A stretch of 64,000 nucleotides of DNA from positions 124,001 to 188,000 of the forward strand of contig NZ_LR594672.1 of NCBI RefSeq assembly GCF_901827185.1. The letters run 5' to 3'. Of this stretch, positions 32,776 to 40,717 are shown in pieces. This DNA comes from Variovorax sp. PBL-E5 (GTDB lineage Bacteria; Pseudomonadota; Gammaproteobacteria; Burkholderiales; Burkholderiaceae_C). The stretch's first letter is position 1; every line of letters begins with the position of its first letter. The notes beneath the pieces are model-generated. The model had not been told where the DNA came from. It ran no database searches and worked only from the letters and a program-made list of their open reading frames with translations. The position numbers and the translations under genes were made by a program.

Positions 32776-33702
32776 TCAGCTTCGGCGGCCGTTGGTCCCG
32801 GCGAAAGGGAGGCTGCTTCCAAGCATTAGGAGTACGTTGTTCAAGGCGGCGCCGGCAGCACCTTTGCCGAGGTTGTCAAATGCGGCCGATAGCACCAAGC
32901 ACGAACTATCGACGCTCGGATGAACCGAAACGAAAACACCATCTTCGTCGTTCGTTCCCGTGCAGCGGGCATCTAAGTGGCGCGTATCCGTGTCCACGTC
33001 GACGTGGACACGCGTCAGCCTGTAGGCGCCTTGCAGCCGCTCTACGACCTCTTCAAGGCGCAGCCCCAGGGCTGTCAGGTGCAGCGGCACCTGCACCAAG
33101 GTTCCTCGGGCATACCCTGCCACGGCTGGCATGAAAACTGGCGTGCTCTTGAGCTGCGCGAACCGCACGATTTCCGGGACGTGCCGGTGGTTGAGGTCGA
33201 GCCCGTACAGTCGGTACCCGAACGGGTCCGCCGCGAAGGCTTCAATCATCTTCTTGCCACCAGACGTATACCCGCCCACGGCGGTGACGCTGACGGGGTA
33301 ATCGGCGTCTGCCAGCTCCTTGGCGAACGGTCGAAGCAGCAAAATCGCCCCCGTCGCGTAGCAGCCCGGGTTGGCCACACGGTCGGCATGTCGGATGGCG
33401 CCAGGCTGGTCCTTGGAGAGCTCTGGCAGGCCGTATACCCAGCCCTCGGCGGTTCGGTGAGCTGGACTGGCGTCAAGGATGCGCAGCCCCTTCGGGGCGG
33501 AAGCGACTGCGGCGCGCGCGGCTGCTTCGGGCAGGCACAACACCGCTACCGACGCCCGCTCGAGGACTGCCTGTCTCTCGTCGGCCGGCGTTTTGCTGCC
33601 AAGGGGAGTGACCTCGATGTCATCCCGGCCGGCGAGGCGTGCCATAAGCGTGAGCCCTACGGTCCCGGATGCGCCGTCTACAGCGACGAGCGGCTTAGCC
33701 AT
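32776..33702 (-). CDS. argC: N-acetyl-gamma-glutamyl-phosphate reductase (short ArgC type)
   Basis: The 308-residue protein has an N-terminal Rossmann motif (VAVDGASGTVGLTL) and the active-site cysteine in VANPGCYATGA near residue 115, with HRHVPEI near 175. The length fits type-2 ArgC of proteobacteria. It would reduce N-acetylglutamyl phosphate to the semialdehyde in arginine synthesis. No other arg gene is nearby. Its start overlaps the stop of the CoaB-like gene by 8 nt, so the two are translated together, an odd metabolic pairing. An ArgC-like enzyme acting on another acyl phosphate is possible. Confidence 0.85.
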   Translation of the reverse strand: MAKPLVAVDGASGTVGLTLMARLAGRDDIEVTPLGSKTPADERQAVLERASVAVLCLPEAAARAAVASAPKGLRILDASPAHRTAEGWVYGLPELSKDQPGAIRHADRVANPGCYATGAILLLRPFAKELADADYPVSVTAVGGYTSGGKKMIEAFAADPFGYRLYGLDLNHRHVPEIVRFAQLKSTPVFMPAVAGYARGTLVQVPLHLTALGLRLEEVVERLQGAYRLTRVHVDVDTDTRHLDARCTGTNDEDGVFVSVHPSVDSSCLVLSAAFDNLGKGAAGAALNNVLLMLGSSLPFAGTNGRRS

Positions 33703-34348
33703 GTTTGAGGCCCAGCAGAACGAGGTCAGCCAGGTGCCCGAGCGCCGATTCTCGGTTGTCGCCTGCGTAAAGCGGCCAAGGCTCGCCGGCGGGCTCCGCC
33801 AGGAAGGGAATGACCATGTTGTATCGCGTCACAACGTCGTTGGCGAACACAAGTGGCAGCCCATGCTGCTGCGCCATCACAGCAGCACGCTGCACCTGCA
33901 CCTCCGGAGCCTGCCCCGCGGTCGTCTTGAACCCAACTGCCAACACGTCCGGGCGCAGCTCTTTGACGAGGCCCAAGACCTTTGAGGTTGGCCGCAATTT
34001 CATCACGAGCCCGCCCTCCGGGACCTTTCTGGTTTGGAGGCGCTCGGCGTACTTGCCAGACTTCACGTCACCAATCTGGCCGTTCATGTCGCAGAGCGCA
34101 ACGTTGAACACGATTGCCTGTGTCTCCGGTAGCGCGAGGACCCGGCGGAGCTCTGCCTCGACGTCGTCGTTGGTATCCATCGAACTGTCAGGGTCCGCCA
34201 TGCCCGTGAGGTGGAGCTCGCAGGAGGCGCCTTTGCCTCTAAGGAGTTCGGCAAGCTTCCTGGCCGTTCCGCCCTTCGCCGGCGCACATAGCGCCATGTG
34301 GCTGCGGACATGCATGATGGTTCCGCCGCCGAAGATGTGGATAGTCAT
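33695..34348 (-). CDS. CoaB-like phosphopantothenate-cysteine ligase domain protein
   Basis: The 217-residue protein matches the C-terminal (CoaB) half of the Dfp flavoprotein: a Gly-rich start (HIFGGGTIMHVRSHMALC), a KLRPTSKVLGLVKELRPDVLAVGFKTT strand-helix-strand, and VVTRYNMVIPF. The decarboxylase half is absent. It should use CTP or ATP to join an acid to cysteine or an amine. With the overlapping ArgC-like gene it may form a pathway on a side substrate. The upstream -10 box (TATAAT) suggests housekeeping transcription. Confidence 0.65.
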   Translation of the reverse strand: MTIHIFGGGTIMHVRSHMALCAPAKGGTARKLAELLRGKGASCELHLTGMADPDSSMDTNDDVEAELRRVLALPETQAIVFNVALCDMNGQIGDVKSGKYAERLQTRKVPEGGLVMKLRPTSKVLGLVKELRPDVLAVGFKTTAGQAPEVQVQRAAVMAQQHGLPLVFANDVVTRYNMVIPFLAEPAGEPWPLYAGDNRESALGHLADLVLLGLKHG

Positions 34349-34427
34349 GTATGGTGTTAGGGGAAGCGGCAGGGTGTTAAAAAAGGGTCCCTTTGGAAAG
34401 AACCCACGCGTAGGCCACGGCTTAGCC

Positions 34428-34433
34428 ATTATA
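34428..34433 (-). promoter_or_regulatory. sigma70 -10 box (TATAAT)
   Basis: A consensus TATAAT on the minus strand about 80 nt before the ATG at 34348; the -35 region is poor, but two CTAAAAC boxes lie just upstream. Confidence 0.45.
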
Positions 34434-34512
34434 GCATTGATGTTTTAGGCTCGCACCGTTTTAGAGTCGACCTAAACAAGAACGACGCCCGAGCCATCGC
34501 TTCGCTTGCTGA

Positions 34513-35760
34513 CTACTCGCCGGAGCAGGAGCGCCCTAGCCGCTTGACGAGCGGCCCGAGGGTCGTCGCCTGGACCAGCAGGCTGAAGACCACGACGATG
34601 TAGGTCACGCCTATGATGAGGTCGCGGCCTTCGAACACCGGCAGAGAGAGGGCCAACGCAATCGAAATGCCGCCCCGCAGACCACCCCAGGTCATCACCT
34701 TGGCTGCGTGAGGGCTCATGGCGTGAAAGCCCCTCAGCGCCGACAAAGGTGCAGCAACGCTGAGGAATCGCGCCGTGAGAACGACCGGGATGGCGGCGAG
34801 GCCCAGGTAGACCACATTTGCCTTGAGCGACACCGCAATCATCTGGAGCCCGATGAGCCCGAAAAGCAACAGGTTCAGCAGCTCATCCAACAGGGACCAG
34901 AAGTTGAACAGATGCTCACGCGTCTTTGCAGTCATGCTTTTTGTTGCACCGTGACTGCCAAGCACGAGCCCCATGATGACCACAGCCAGGGGCGCGGAAA
35001 CATGCAGGAGCTCGGCAAGGCTGTAGCCGGCCGTGGCAACAGCGAGGGTGATGAGGATTTCGACCGGGTAGCTCTCCACGCGGGAGACCATCAAGGAGGC
35101 TCCGTATCCCACAGCCACTCCTAGGAGCAGGGCACCGATGACCTCGCGTGCGAGCGTCACTGCAACCTCACCCAACGAGAAATGTGTTGTGCCGGCCGCG
35201 AGGCCGAGCAGCGTTACGAACGTCACGACAGCTGTGCCGTCGTTGAAGAGAGCCTCGCCCGCGATTTTTGACTCCAGTGCCGGCGGCGCACCAGCGCTCT
35301 TCAACACGCTCAACACAGCAATCGGGTCAGTCGGAGAGATGAGGGCACCGAACACGAGGCACCACAACAAGCTGATGGGGCTACCGAACAGGCTTGCGAC
35401 CAAGTAAAGGCCGAACCCGACTACGGCCGTGGAGATGACGACTCCGACCGTCGCCAGTAGAAAGACGGGAGCCCTGTGGGCACGCAGGCGCGAGACGTCG
35501 ACGTGAAGCGCCCCTGCAAACAAAAGCAAGGAGAGCAAGCCGTGGAAGACTACCTCTGAGAAGTCAATCTGGGTCACCAGCTTCTGAGCCTGAGCCACCA
35601 TCTCAGGGTGGCCCGTCCCAAGAATGGACAGGCCAAGGCAAAGCATCAATCCAACTGCCGTGATGCCCAGAGTGTCGGGCAGCTTCAGGTATCGATGGTT
35701 GATGACACCGAAGACGGAGATGACGGTGAAGAGGAGTCCTGCTCCTTGGAAGGCGGTCAT
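34513..35760 (-). CDS. CPA1-family cation:proton antiporter (NhaP-like)
   Basis: The 415-residue protein has about 12 transmembrane helices and the CPA1 signatures SPTDPIAVLSVLKSAG (ion-binding Asp near residue 145) and GEALFNDGTAVV. It ends soon after the last helix with no regulatory C-terminal domain. It should exchange Na+ or K+ for protons across the inner membrane. The ATG at 35760 follows a CTATAG box by 36 nt. Confidence 0.9.
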   Translation of the reverse strand: MTAFQGAGLLFTVISVFGVINHRYLKLPDTLGITAVGLMLCLGLSILGTGHPEMVAQAQKLVTQIDFSEVVFHGLLSLLLFAGALHVDVSRLRAHRAPVFLLATVGVVISTAVVGFGLYLVASLFGSPISLLWCLVFGALISPTDPIAVLSVLKSAGAPPALESKIAGEALFNDGTAVVTFVTLLGLAAGTTHFSLGEVAVTLAREVIGALLLGVAVGYGASLMVSRVESYPVEILITLAVATAGYSLAELLHVSAPLAVVIMGLVLGSHGATKSMTAKTREHLFNFWSLLDELLNLLLFGLIGLQMIAVSLKANVVYLGLAAIPVVLTARFLSVAAPLSALRGFHAMSPHAAKVMTWGGLRGGISIALALSLPVFEGRDLIIGVTYIVVVFSLLVQATTLGPLVKRLGRSCSGE

Positions 35761-35786
35761 GGAAATGGCGCTTGGTCAGAAGGAAG

Positions 35787-35802
35787 TTTCCACGACCTAT
35801 AG
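35787..35802 (-). promoter_or_regulatory. CTATAG-type shared promoter
   Basis: Minus strand: CTATAG, 5 nt, GGAAACTTCC, then the ATG at 35760. Confidence 0.5.
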
Positions 35803-35839
35803 GGACGAAGCTTTGTGCAACGAGCGTGCGCTGTACGAT

Positions 35840-35864
35840 AAAAAAATCCCGCACAAGGCGGGAC
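35840..35864 (-). terminator. intrinsic terminator
   Basis: TCCCGC/GCGGGA stem followed by seven T on the minus strand, after the gene ending at 35894. Confidence 0.88.
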
Positions 35865-35893
35865 GATGAATGAGATTGAAGGGGCGGAGTGCG

Positions 35894-36385
35894 TCAGCCC
35901 GGGACCTTTTTGATGAAGCCAGCTACGTCGAGACGGCTGCGGTCTAACCGGAGCGTCGCGGGAGCTAGAAGCTCGTGCACCAGGCTTAGGGCCATGTCTT
36001 CGATTCCGAGGTGGACCGACAAGCTCTCCTGCGAGCAGTTTAGGTAGCTCTCGGCGTGCCAATGGAGCGTCCGGAACGTTTCGCGCATCGTGGCCCGAAT
36101 TCCGTCGTCGCGCCAAGCGCTGTCATGGGAGCACACGTGGGCCCAGTCCAGCTCGTCATAGCGTGCGATTGGGCGCTTCGTCAGCGCGGCGAAAACCGAC
36201 ATGTAGTTGGCCGGGGCGTGGCATGCGAGGTGCAGGTAGCCACCAACTGTCGGAAGCTCCTTGTCCGTCTGGTAGTTGTTGAAATCCATGCGAATGCTGA
36301 CTGCATAGGCCTGGTCGGTCCCTTTCGGCAGCAGGTGGTACACGTTTGCGACGATGACGTCGGCGTAGCTGTGGATATCGGGCAT
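35894..36385 (-). CDS. hypothetical protein
   Basis: A 163-residue protein rich in His and Tyr (LHLACHAPANYMSVFAAL, HVCSHDSAWRDD, TLHWHAESYLNC). The histidines could bind metal but fit no pattern I know. The start at 36385 is fixed by the CTACAC-N5-AGTTC promoter; a longer frame runs through it. Confidence 0.6.
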   Translation of the reverse strand: MPDIHSYADVIVANVYHLLPKGTDQAYAVSIRMDFNNYQTDKELPTVGGYLHLACHAPANYMSVFAALTKRPIARYDELDWAHVCSHDSAWRDDGIRATMRETFRTLHWHAESYLNCSQESLSVHLGIEDMALSLVHELLAPATLRLDRSRLDVAGFIKKVPG

Positions 36386-36405
36386 ATGGCCTTTTGCTGG
36401 TTGAG

Positions 36406-36421
36406 GAACTTTCTCGTGTAG
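36406..36421 (-). promoter_or_regulatory. CTACAC-N5-AGTTC shared promoter
   Basis: Minus strand: CTACAC, 5 nt, AGTTCCTCAACC, then the ATG at 36385. Confidence 0.55.
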
Positions 36422-36549
36422 CAACGGGCGCCGGCAACGCCACGCCAAATTGGCAAAAACTTCCAGGGCGTTACCAATTCGAGCGCCGCCACACCGACCG
36501 GTTCCGGGGTTTCTTAGGCGGCCCCGGCCACGGGAGCCTTCAGTGGAGT

Positions 36550-36576
36550 AAAAGCAGCGCACGGGTGTGCGCTGCT
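36550..36576 (-). terminator. intrinsic terminator
   Basis: A 9-bp stem GCAGCGCAC/GTGCGCTGC followed by TTTTA on the minus strand. Confidence 0.88.
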
Positions 36577-36584
36577 TGAGAAAG

Positions 36585-37247
36585 CTAACAGGAGACCGCC
36601 GCGCCAGTCAGGTGACAAACGCGACGCGGCGGCTCATTCCAGGTCAGGTCCAGGGTATCGTGGCTGTCCTTCAGCCAGGCGACATCGAAGAGCCGCATGA
36701 GCTTCGGGTTGGATTTCAGATTCAGCGACGAAAATGCCTGCACCCCGTAGTCGCCGAGCGAAGGCTCGTCAAACTGCGAGCATCCCCGCCCTACGACGCC
36801 GTGGACGTTCGCGGGGTCGAAAAGGACGGTGGAACCCCTCGAAAGCGGAATCCGGATGCCTGATTCGGGGAACACCAGGTCCCAGGGGTCGGTGTGCTCG
36901 AGCCACTGTATACAGAAAAACTCATTCCCGTAGGCCTGCGAGTCCTCGTGGAAAGTGGAGCCTTCGCACGCATTGAGCGTGCCGGCATCGACAAAGTCGG
37001 CCTTGCGGATTCCAAACGTGGCGAGCCACGCACGCATGCTTTCCGCAGAGCCCTCGGGCACGATGGTGTCGACGAGCAGCACATCGCCAGGATTCCAGAC
37101 AGGTCCGTTGACGCGCTCCTCGAGGACCTTGTTGAGCGCCGTCATATCGAGCGGCACGTCGCCGAGGTGGGTCTGGAAGACCTTCTTGCTCACAGCGCGG
37201 GCGCGCTTGCCGTGCTTGACGCCACGAGGGCGAGAGATGAAGTTCAT
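36585..37247 (-). CDS. HxD...H protein, possible Fe(II)/2-oxoglutarate-type oxygenase, coupled to the DndC-like gene
   Basis: The 220-residue protein has a histidine-x-aspartate pair (His100, Asp102 in STFHEDS) and a distal histidine (His149 in DPANVHGVV), the spacing of the facial triad of double-stranded beta-helix oxygenases. Strands around them (NEFFCIQWLEH, GSTVLFDPANVHG) fit that fold. A basic N-terminus (KHGKRARAVSKK) could contact nucleic acid. Its ATG overlaps the stop of the DndC-like gene as ATGA, and a shared-type promoter (CTACAC-N5-AGGCC) also lies inside the end of that gene. Enzyme class is inferred from three residues. Confidence 0.5.
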   Translation of the reverse strand: MNFISRPRGVKHGKRARAVSKKVFQTHLGDVPLDMTALNKVLEERVNGPVWNPGDVLLVDTIVPEGSAESMRAWLATFGIRKADFVDAGTLNACEGSTFHEDSQAYGNEFFCIQWLEHTDPWDLVFPESGIRIPLSRGSTVLFDPANVHGVVGRGCSQFDEPSLGDYGVQAFSSLNLKSNPKLMRLFDVAWLKDSHDTLDLTWNEPPRRVCHLTGAAVSC

Positions 37248-39016
37248 GACGGGTTGATTTTAAGTTGGCCTTGCTCGTGTAGGGAGCGGTCGGGGACCGA
37301 GGATTTCGCGCCCCGGGCTGCTTCGGAAAGGTGTTCGTCGCGCTTCTCGCGGGAAATGGAGAGCGCCTTTGCCTTGGCCGCGGCGCCCGAACCGCACAGG
37401 CCGATGTCCCGCTTCCAGTTGGTTCTGCGCACGACCTCGTCGAGCATGCCCAGGTGCCGCTTGGAGGTCGAGATGAGCCCCAGGCCGGCGTAGTAGAAAT
37501 AGGAGGCGGTCCCCGCAAGGTCCAGGCGCCTGGACTGCTCAACCTTGTGCTCGGCTTCCCAGGTAAGAAACTCCTCAGCCGCTTCCTCGTCAACGTCAAA
37601 GAGTTCCGCCTCGTGGGCGCGCAGGACTTGGCGCCCGTTTTTGAGCGTCGTGTTAGGGGTGCCATCCTGGTGCACCATCTCTCGTACAACGTCCCGCAGC
37701 CCTAGAAAGTCCAGGTTCTCGCCGGCTCCCCAGTCCGTGCCCACCCATAGAAAGCGCTCCTTCGGTACGCCGCGGGGCGGGAAGGCGACCAGATTCTCAG
37801 GGGGATGGTACCGGCGTCCACGCACATGCACGTCGAGCCAAATCTCCACCGCTGTAAATGGCCGCTCAAACTGGCCCTGCAGGCCCCAACTCGCGTCGAT
37901 TGCCACCACTGCAGAGGGAGATACCAGCTGGAACCGCGGACTTGAGCCGACGCGGCGCGCTGCCACCCGCTCTTCGGCATCGGCCGTGAGGCAGTAGCGT
38001 AGGAGCTCCGCAAGCATGGCCGGCGAGTAGGTGTCCGGCTTGACGACAAGGAACCCGTTCCCATCGGACTGGCGCTGCAGCCAACTTCTGCGGTCGAAGT
38101 CGTACTGCGTGTCGACGATGAACCGCTGAATCCGATTCAAGCCACGCAGCCAGGCGTAGCCCGGGTCCGATTCAATCATCGCTTCCAGCGACTTGTCGCG
38201 CCCAACGGCCGCGCACAGGGAGCACCCGAACCTCGCTCCGCAGGCGCGTGACTTCTTGACCCCTTCTGTTGCCATGTCGGCCACTACAGCGCACGATGAA
38301 CCCCCGCCAGCGGCGTAGACCTCGAAGACGTCTCGCGCGTTGGTGAACGCTTCAAGAGCGCCCCTGCGTATATGGCCCAAGGCCTCCCAGACGTCATCAG
38401 TAGTCCAGAACGCGATTGGACTGAGGAACAACTGGCCATTCTTCGACCAGGGGCGCGTCGCTGACTCGCCTCGTTCCTCCATCCGGGCAGCTCTGCCCGT
38501 CGACTCCTCAAAGCGGGTGCCGAGCAGTGTGACCGCCGCGGCAGCGTGCTTCTTGAATCGGGCGAGCAACTTCTTTCGAAGGCGGGCCATCGGGAGCACC
38601 TTGTAGCCGACCGTGCAGTCGCGGGATGCCGCATTGGCGAAGGTGGGCAGCTTGCGCCCGGAGAGGACGGAGACGGCCCAGGAGTCGTTGAGCGACGGTC
38701 GTGCGACCTCCGCGACCACGGTGATACCGTGCGCAAGGCCAAATTGCCTGGCCTTTTCCATTTCTCGCATTGCCAGCGCAGAAATTGTTGGGTTCTCAAT
38801 GCCGGTATCCCCGTGCGTAATCAGGATTGGTGGCACATCGCCGCCGGACCGCTTTAGGGCGAGGGCTGCGTTTAGGGCCAGCGCCAAGACCAGCGATGAA
38901 TCCTTTCCGCTCGAAAAGGCGACCAACACCGCACGGCCTTCCTCCAGCAATCCACGAATCACGAACTCAACGTCTTTGGCCATCAGCTCGACCTGGGATA
39001 CCTCTCCCTCACGCAT
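37244..39016 (-). CDS. orphan DndC-family PAPS-reductase-like enzyme
   Basis: The 590-residue protein has the PP-loop SSGKDSS (36-41), then THGDTGIENP, LLGTRFEES and LSPIAFWTTDDVWEAL, the order seen in DndC and SspD. Four cysteines (242, 259, 265, 268), the last three in CGARFGCSLC next to GRDKSLEAM, match the Fe-S site of DndC. DndC inserts sulphur into the DNA backbone with DndA, D and E. None of those genes is here. The C-terminal 300 residues are not part of the core. The start at 39016 follows CTAAAAC boxes; its stop overlaps the next gene. Confidence 0.75.
   Translation of the reverse strand: MREGEVSQVELMAKDVEFVIRGLLEEGRAVLVAFSSGKDSSLVLALALNAALALKRSGGDVPPILITHGDTGIENPTISALAMREMEKARQFGLAHGITVVAEVARPSLNDSWAVSVLSGRKLPTFANAASRDCTVGYKVLPMARLRKKLLARFKKHAAAAVTLLGTRFEESTGRAARMEERGESATRPWSKNGQLFLSPIAFWTTDDVWEALGHIRRGALEAFTNARDVFEVYAAGGGSSCAVVADMATEGVKKSRACGARFGCSLCAAVGRDKSLEAMIESDPGYAWLRGLNRIQRFIVDTQYDFDRRSWLQRQSDGNGFLVVKPDTYSPAMLAELLRYCLTADAEERVAARRVGSSPRFQLVSPSAVVAIDASWGLQGQFERPFTAVEIWLDVHVRGRRYHPPENLVAFPPRGVPKERFLWVGTDWGAGENLDFLGLRDVVREMVHQDGTPNTTLKNGRQVLRAHEAELFDVDEEAAEEFLTWEAEHKVEQSRRLDLAGTASYFYYAGLGLISTSKRHLGMLDEVVRRTNWKRDIGLCGSGAAAKAKALSISREKRDEHLSEAARGAKSSVPDRSLHEQGQLKINPS
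37267..37282 (-). promoter_or_regulatory. CTACAC-N5-AGGCC shared promoter inside the DndC-like gene
   Basis: Minus strand: CTACAC, 5 nt, AGGCCAACTT, then the ATG at 37247. It allows the downstream gene to be made alone. Confidence 0.55.
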
Positions 39017-39214
39017 GCGGTGCTCGCTCTCAAAAAGTAATGTTTTAGAGGGGTGATTCGCCTTGCCCCTTCTATAAGCTATCAGTTTAAAACGAATATG
39101 ACTACGATGCATCAGGGGCCCTAAATTTGCACCTGCGGCTGTCGTCAGAAGTTCACGCCTGGCGCGAAGGGCGCCCGAGTTTGGGCACACGTCAGCCGCA
39201 CGGCGAAGGGTTCG

Positions 39215-39230
39215 CTAGACGGCGAAGGTA
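39215..39230 (+). promoter_or_regulatory. CTAGAC-N5-AGGTA shared promoter
   Basis: CTAGAC, 5 nt, AGGTAAGAGAACAACTC, 25 nt before the ATG at 39255. Confidence 0.6.
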
Positions 39231-39254
39231 AGAGAACAACTCAGAAAGGTACTC

Positions 39255-39914
39255 ATGTCCGAAACCAACACGCTAGCTGCCGCGAAGGCCCACACCAAGA
39301 AGTACGTCTCAATCCTGCGCTCGCGCCTCCTGGGCGCCGGCAAGGTCGACCCCTCCTGGTACCTTGCCGTTGACGCGCTCGAGTGCTCGATTGAGGTCCA
39401 TGCGGACCAGATTCGAAAAGGCACCGGCGGCCCGTACATCATCCACCCGGTGGAAGCGACGATGTACGTCATGACGCTGCCGGACCTCATCAAGCCCATC
39501 GAGACCATCGCGGTGACATTGCTGCATGACGCCATGGAGGACGGGAACCTTCGCTACAACGAATTCGTGAGTCGATTCGGCTCCGAAGTCGCTGATGGCG
39601 TCGAAGCCATCAGCAAGGTAGTTGACGGGGTCAAGAAGACGCCGGCGGAGTATAAAGCCGGCCTGGCGAGGTCCCGAACGGCCAGCATCGCGAAGCCGGC
39701 AGACCGCGGAAATAACCAGAACACGATGGGCGAGGCCTGGCCGCCTGAGAAGCAGCTCAGTTATGTGCAGGAAGCGGAGGAAGAGATTCTTCCCATGATT
39801 AAGATTGCTCGGCGCCGCTTCTGCCAGCAAGAGCTGGCGTACGAGAATGCGAAGCTTCTGTTGCGGACGCAGATTTCGATGGTTCGCGCGATGCACAAGC
39901 AATACGCCGCCTAA
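39255..39914 (+). CDS. HD-domain small alarmone hydrolase (SpoT/Mesh1-like)
   Basis: The 219-residue protein has the HD hydrolase motifs of SpoT-type enzymes: RKGTGGPYIIHPVEA (first His near residue 62), VTLLHDAMEDG (the HD pair and second Asp-bearing ED), and KPADRGNNQNTM, corresponding to the KxADRxxN motif. No synthetase, TGS or ACT domain follows. It is expected to hydrolyse (p)ppGpp in the cytoplasm. The C-terminal helices (EEILPMIKIARRRF) complete the all-helical fold. Confidence 0.85.
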   Translation: MSETNTLAAAKAHTKKYVSILRSRLLGAGKVDPSWYLAVDALECSIEVHADQIRKGTGGPYIIHPVEATMYVMTLPDLIKPIETIAVTLLHDAMEDGNLRYNEFVSRFGSEVADGVEAISKVVDGVKKTPAEYKAGLARSRTASIAKPADRGNNQNTMGEAWPPEKQLSYVQEAEEEILPMIKIARRRFCQQELAYENAKLLLRTQISMVRAMHKQYAA

Positions 39915-39929
39915 GCTCGGCTGATTTTG

Positions 39930-39962
39930 ATGCCCTGCGACCTTCTGGTTGCAGGGCATTTT
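39930..39962 (+). terminator. intrinsic terminator
   Basis: ATGCCCTGC/GCAGGGCAT stem with TTTT. Confidence 0.85.
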
Positions 39963-39978
39963 CGTCCGGGGCAGTCAA

Positions 39979-40011
39979 AGAAAAGGACCCGCCTCGTTGA
40001 GGGGGTCCTTT
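39979..40011 (-). terminator. intrinsic terminator
   Basis: AAAGGACCC/GGGTCCTTT stem with T run on the minus strand. Confidence 0.85.
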
Positions 40012-40033
40012 CGCAATCAAGGCCTATAGGCTG

Positions 40034-40603
40034 TCAGATTCTGTCGAAGTTCGGTGCCAAATCTCGCCGGATGCCAAACTTCGCAGCTGCGGCGACGTGT
40101 TCCGCTGCGGCTTCGATGGCGATGGACGTGCGCTGCGTCATTGCCGCTTTCTCCTTCTCAAGGTGTTCCTTGACAAAGCGGGCACGCGCCGCGGCATGGC
40201 GTTCACGCTGCTCGGCTGAGGGTTCGTAGAGAACCAGGTCGCCGATGGGCTGCTTCTTGTTGGTGAGGCTTCGCGTTGCCAATAGCATGCGCAGCTCGGC
40301 GAGCTCCGACGGCCTGTGGGCGAGGTCCAGGTTCGAAACCAGCTCGTCGAGCGTATTGCCCGTTGCGCAGCAGCGGCGGTGGCCGTGGCTATCGGTTGGG
40401 ATGGTCTCCACGTCAATGTACGCCGCGTAGTCGCACGACGCCGAGTCGTACATGTGGCAGCTGAACTCGACGGGATGGCCGCCACGGGCCTCGCTGTGAG
40501 CCTGGAACATGTAGTGCACTTCCTGGGCGATGTTGAAGACGCGTACCCGGAAAGCGTCCGAAACCGAAATCTTGTTCACCGGGGGATGTTTCTGGAGCTT
40601 CAT
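40034..40603 (-). CDS. hypothetical protein
   Basis: A 189-residue protein with a Cys/His-rich middle (FSCHMYDSASCDYAAY, HGHRRCCATG) that may bind metal and a charged helical C-terminus (QRERHAAARARFVKEHLEKEKAA). No domain recognised. It has its own promoter of the shared type and a terminator. Confidence 0.6.
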   Translation of the reverse strand: MKLQKHPPVNKISVSDAFRVRVFNIAQEVHYMFQAHSEARGGHPVEFSCHMYDSASCDYAAYIDVETIPTDSHGHRRCCATGNTLDELVSNLDLAHRPSELAELRMLLATRSLTNKKQPIGDLVLYEPSAEQRERHAAARARFVKEHLEKEKAAMTQRTSIAIEAAAEHVAAAAKFGIRRDLAPNFDRI

Positions 40604-40624
40604 CGTTGCTTTGTGTGAGTAGTT

Positions 40625-40641
40625 GACCTACCTCCGTGTAG
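40625..40641 (-). promoter_or_regulatory. CTACAC-N6-AGGTC shared promoter
   Basis: Minus strand: CTACAC, 6 nt, AGGTCAACTACTC, then the ATG at 40603. Confidence 0.6.
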
Positions 40642-40684
40642 CCACAGCGCGCGCCCGCCTGCCGGGCACAGAACGCGCGCATGC

Positions 40685-40690
40685 CTAGAC
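40685..40690 (+). promoter_or_regulatory. CTAGAC promoter box
   Basis: CTAGAC 27 nt before the GTG at 40718; the AGGAC element is missing. Confidence 0.35.
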
Positions 40691-40717
40691 GTAGTCCCGT
40701 AGCTCTTCCTGTCCGCC

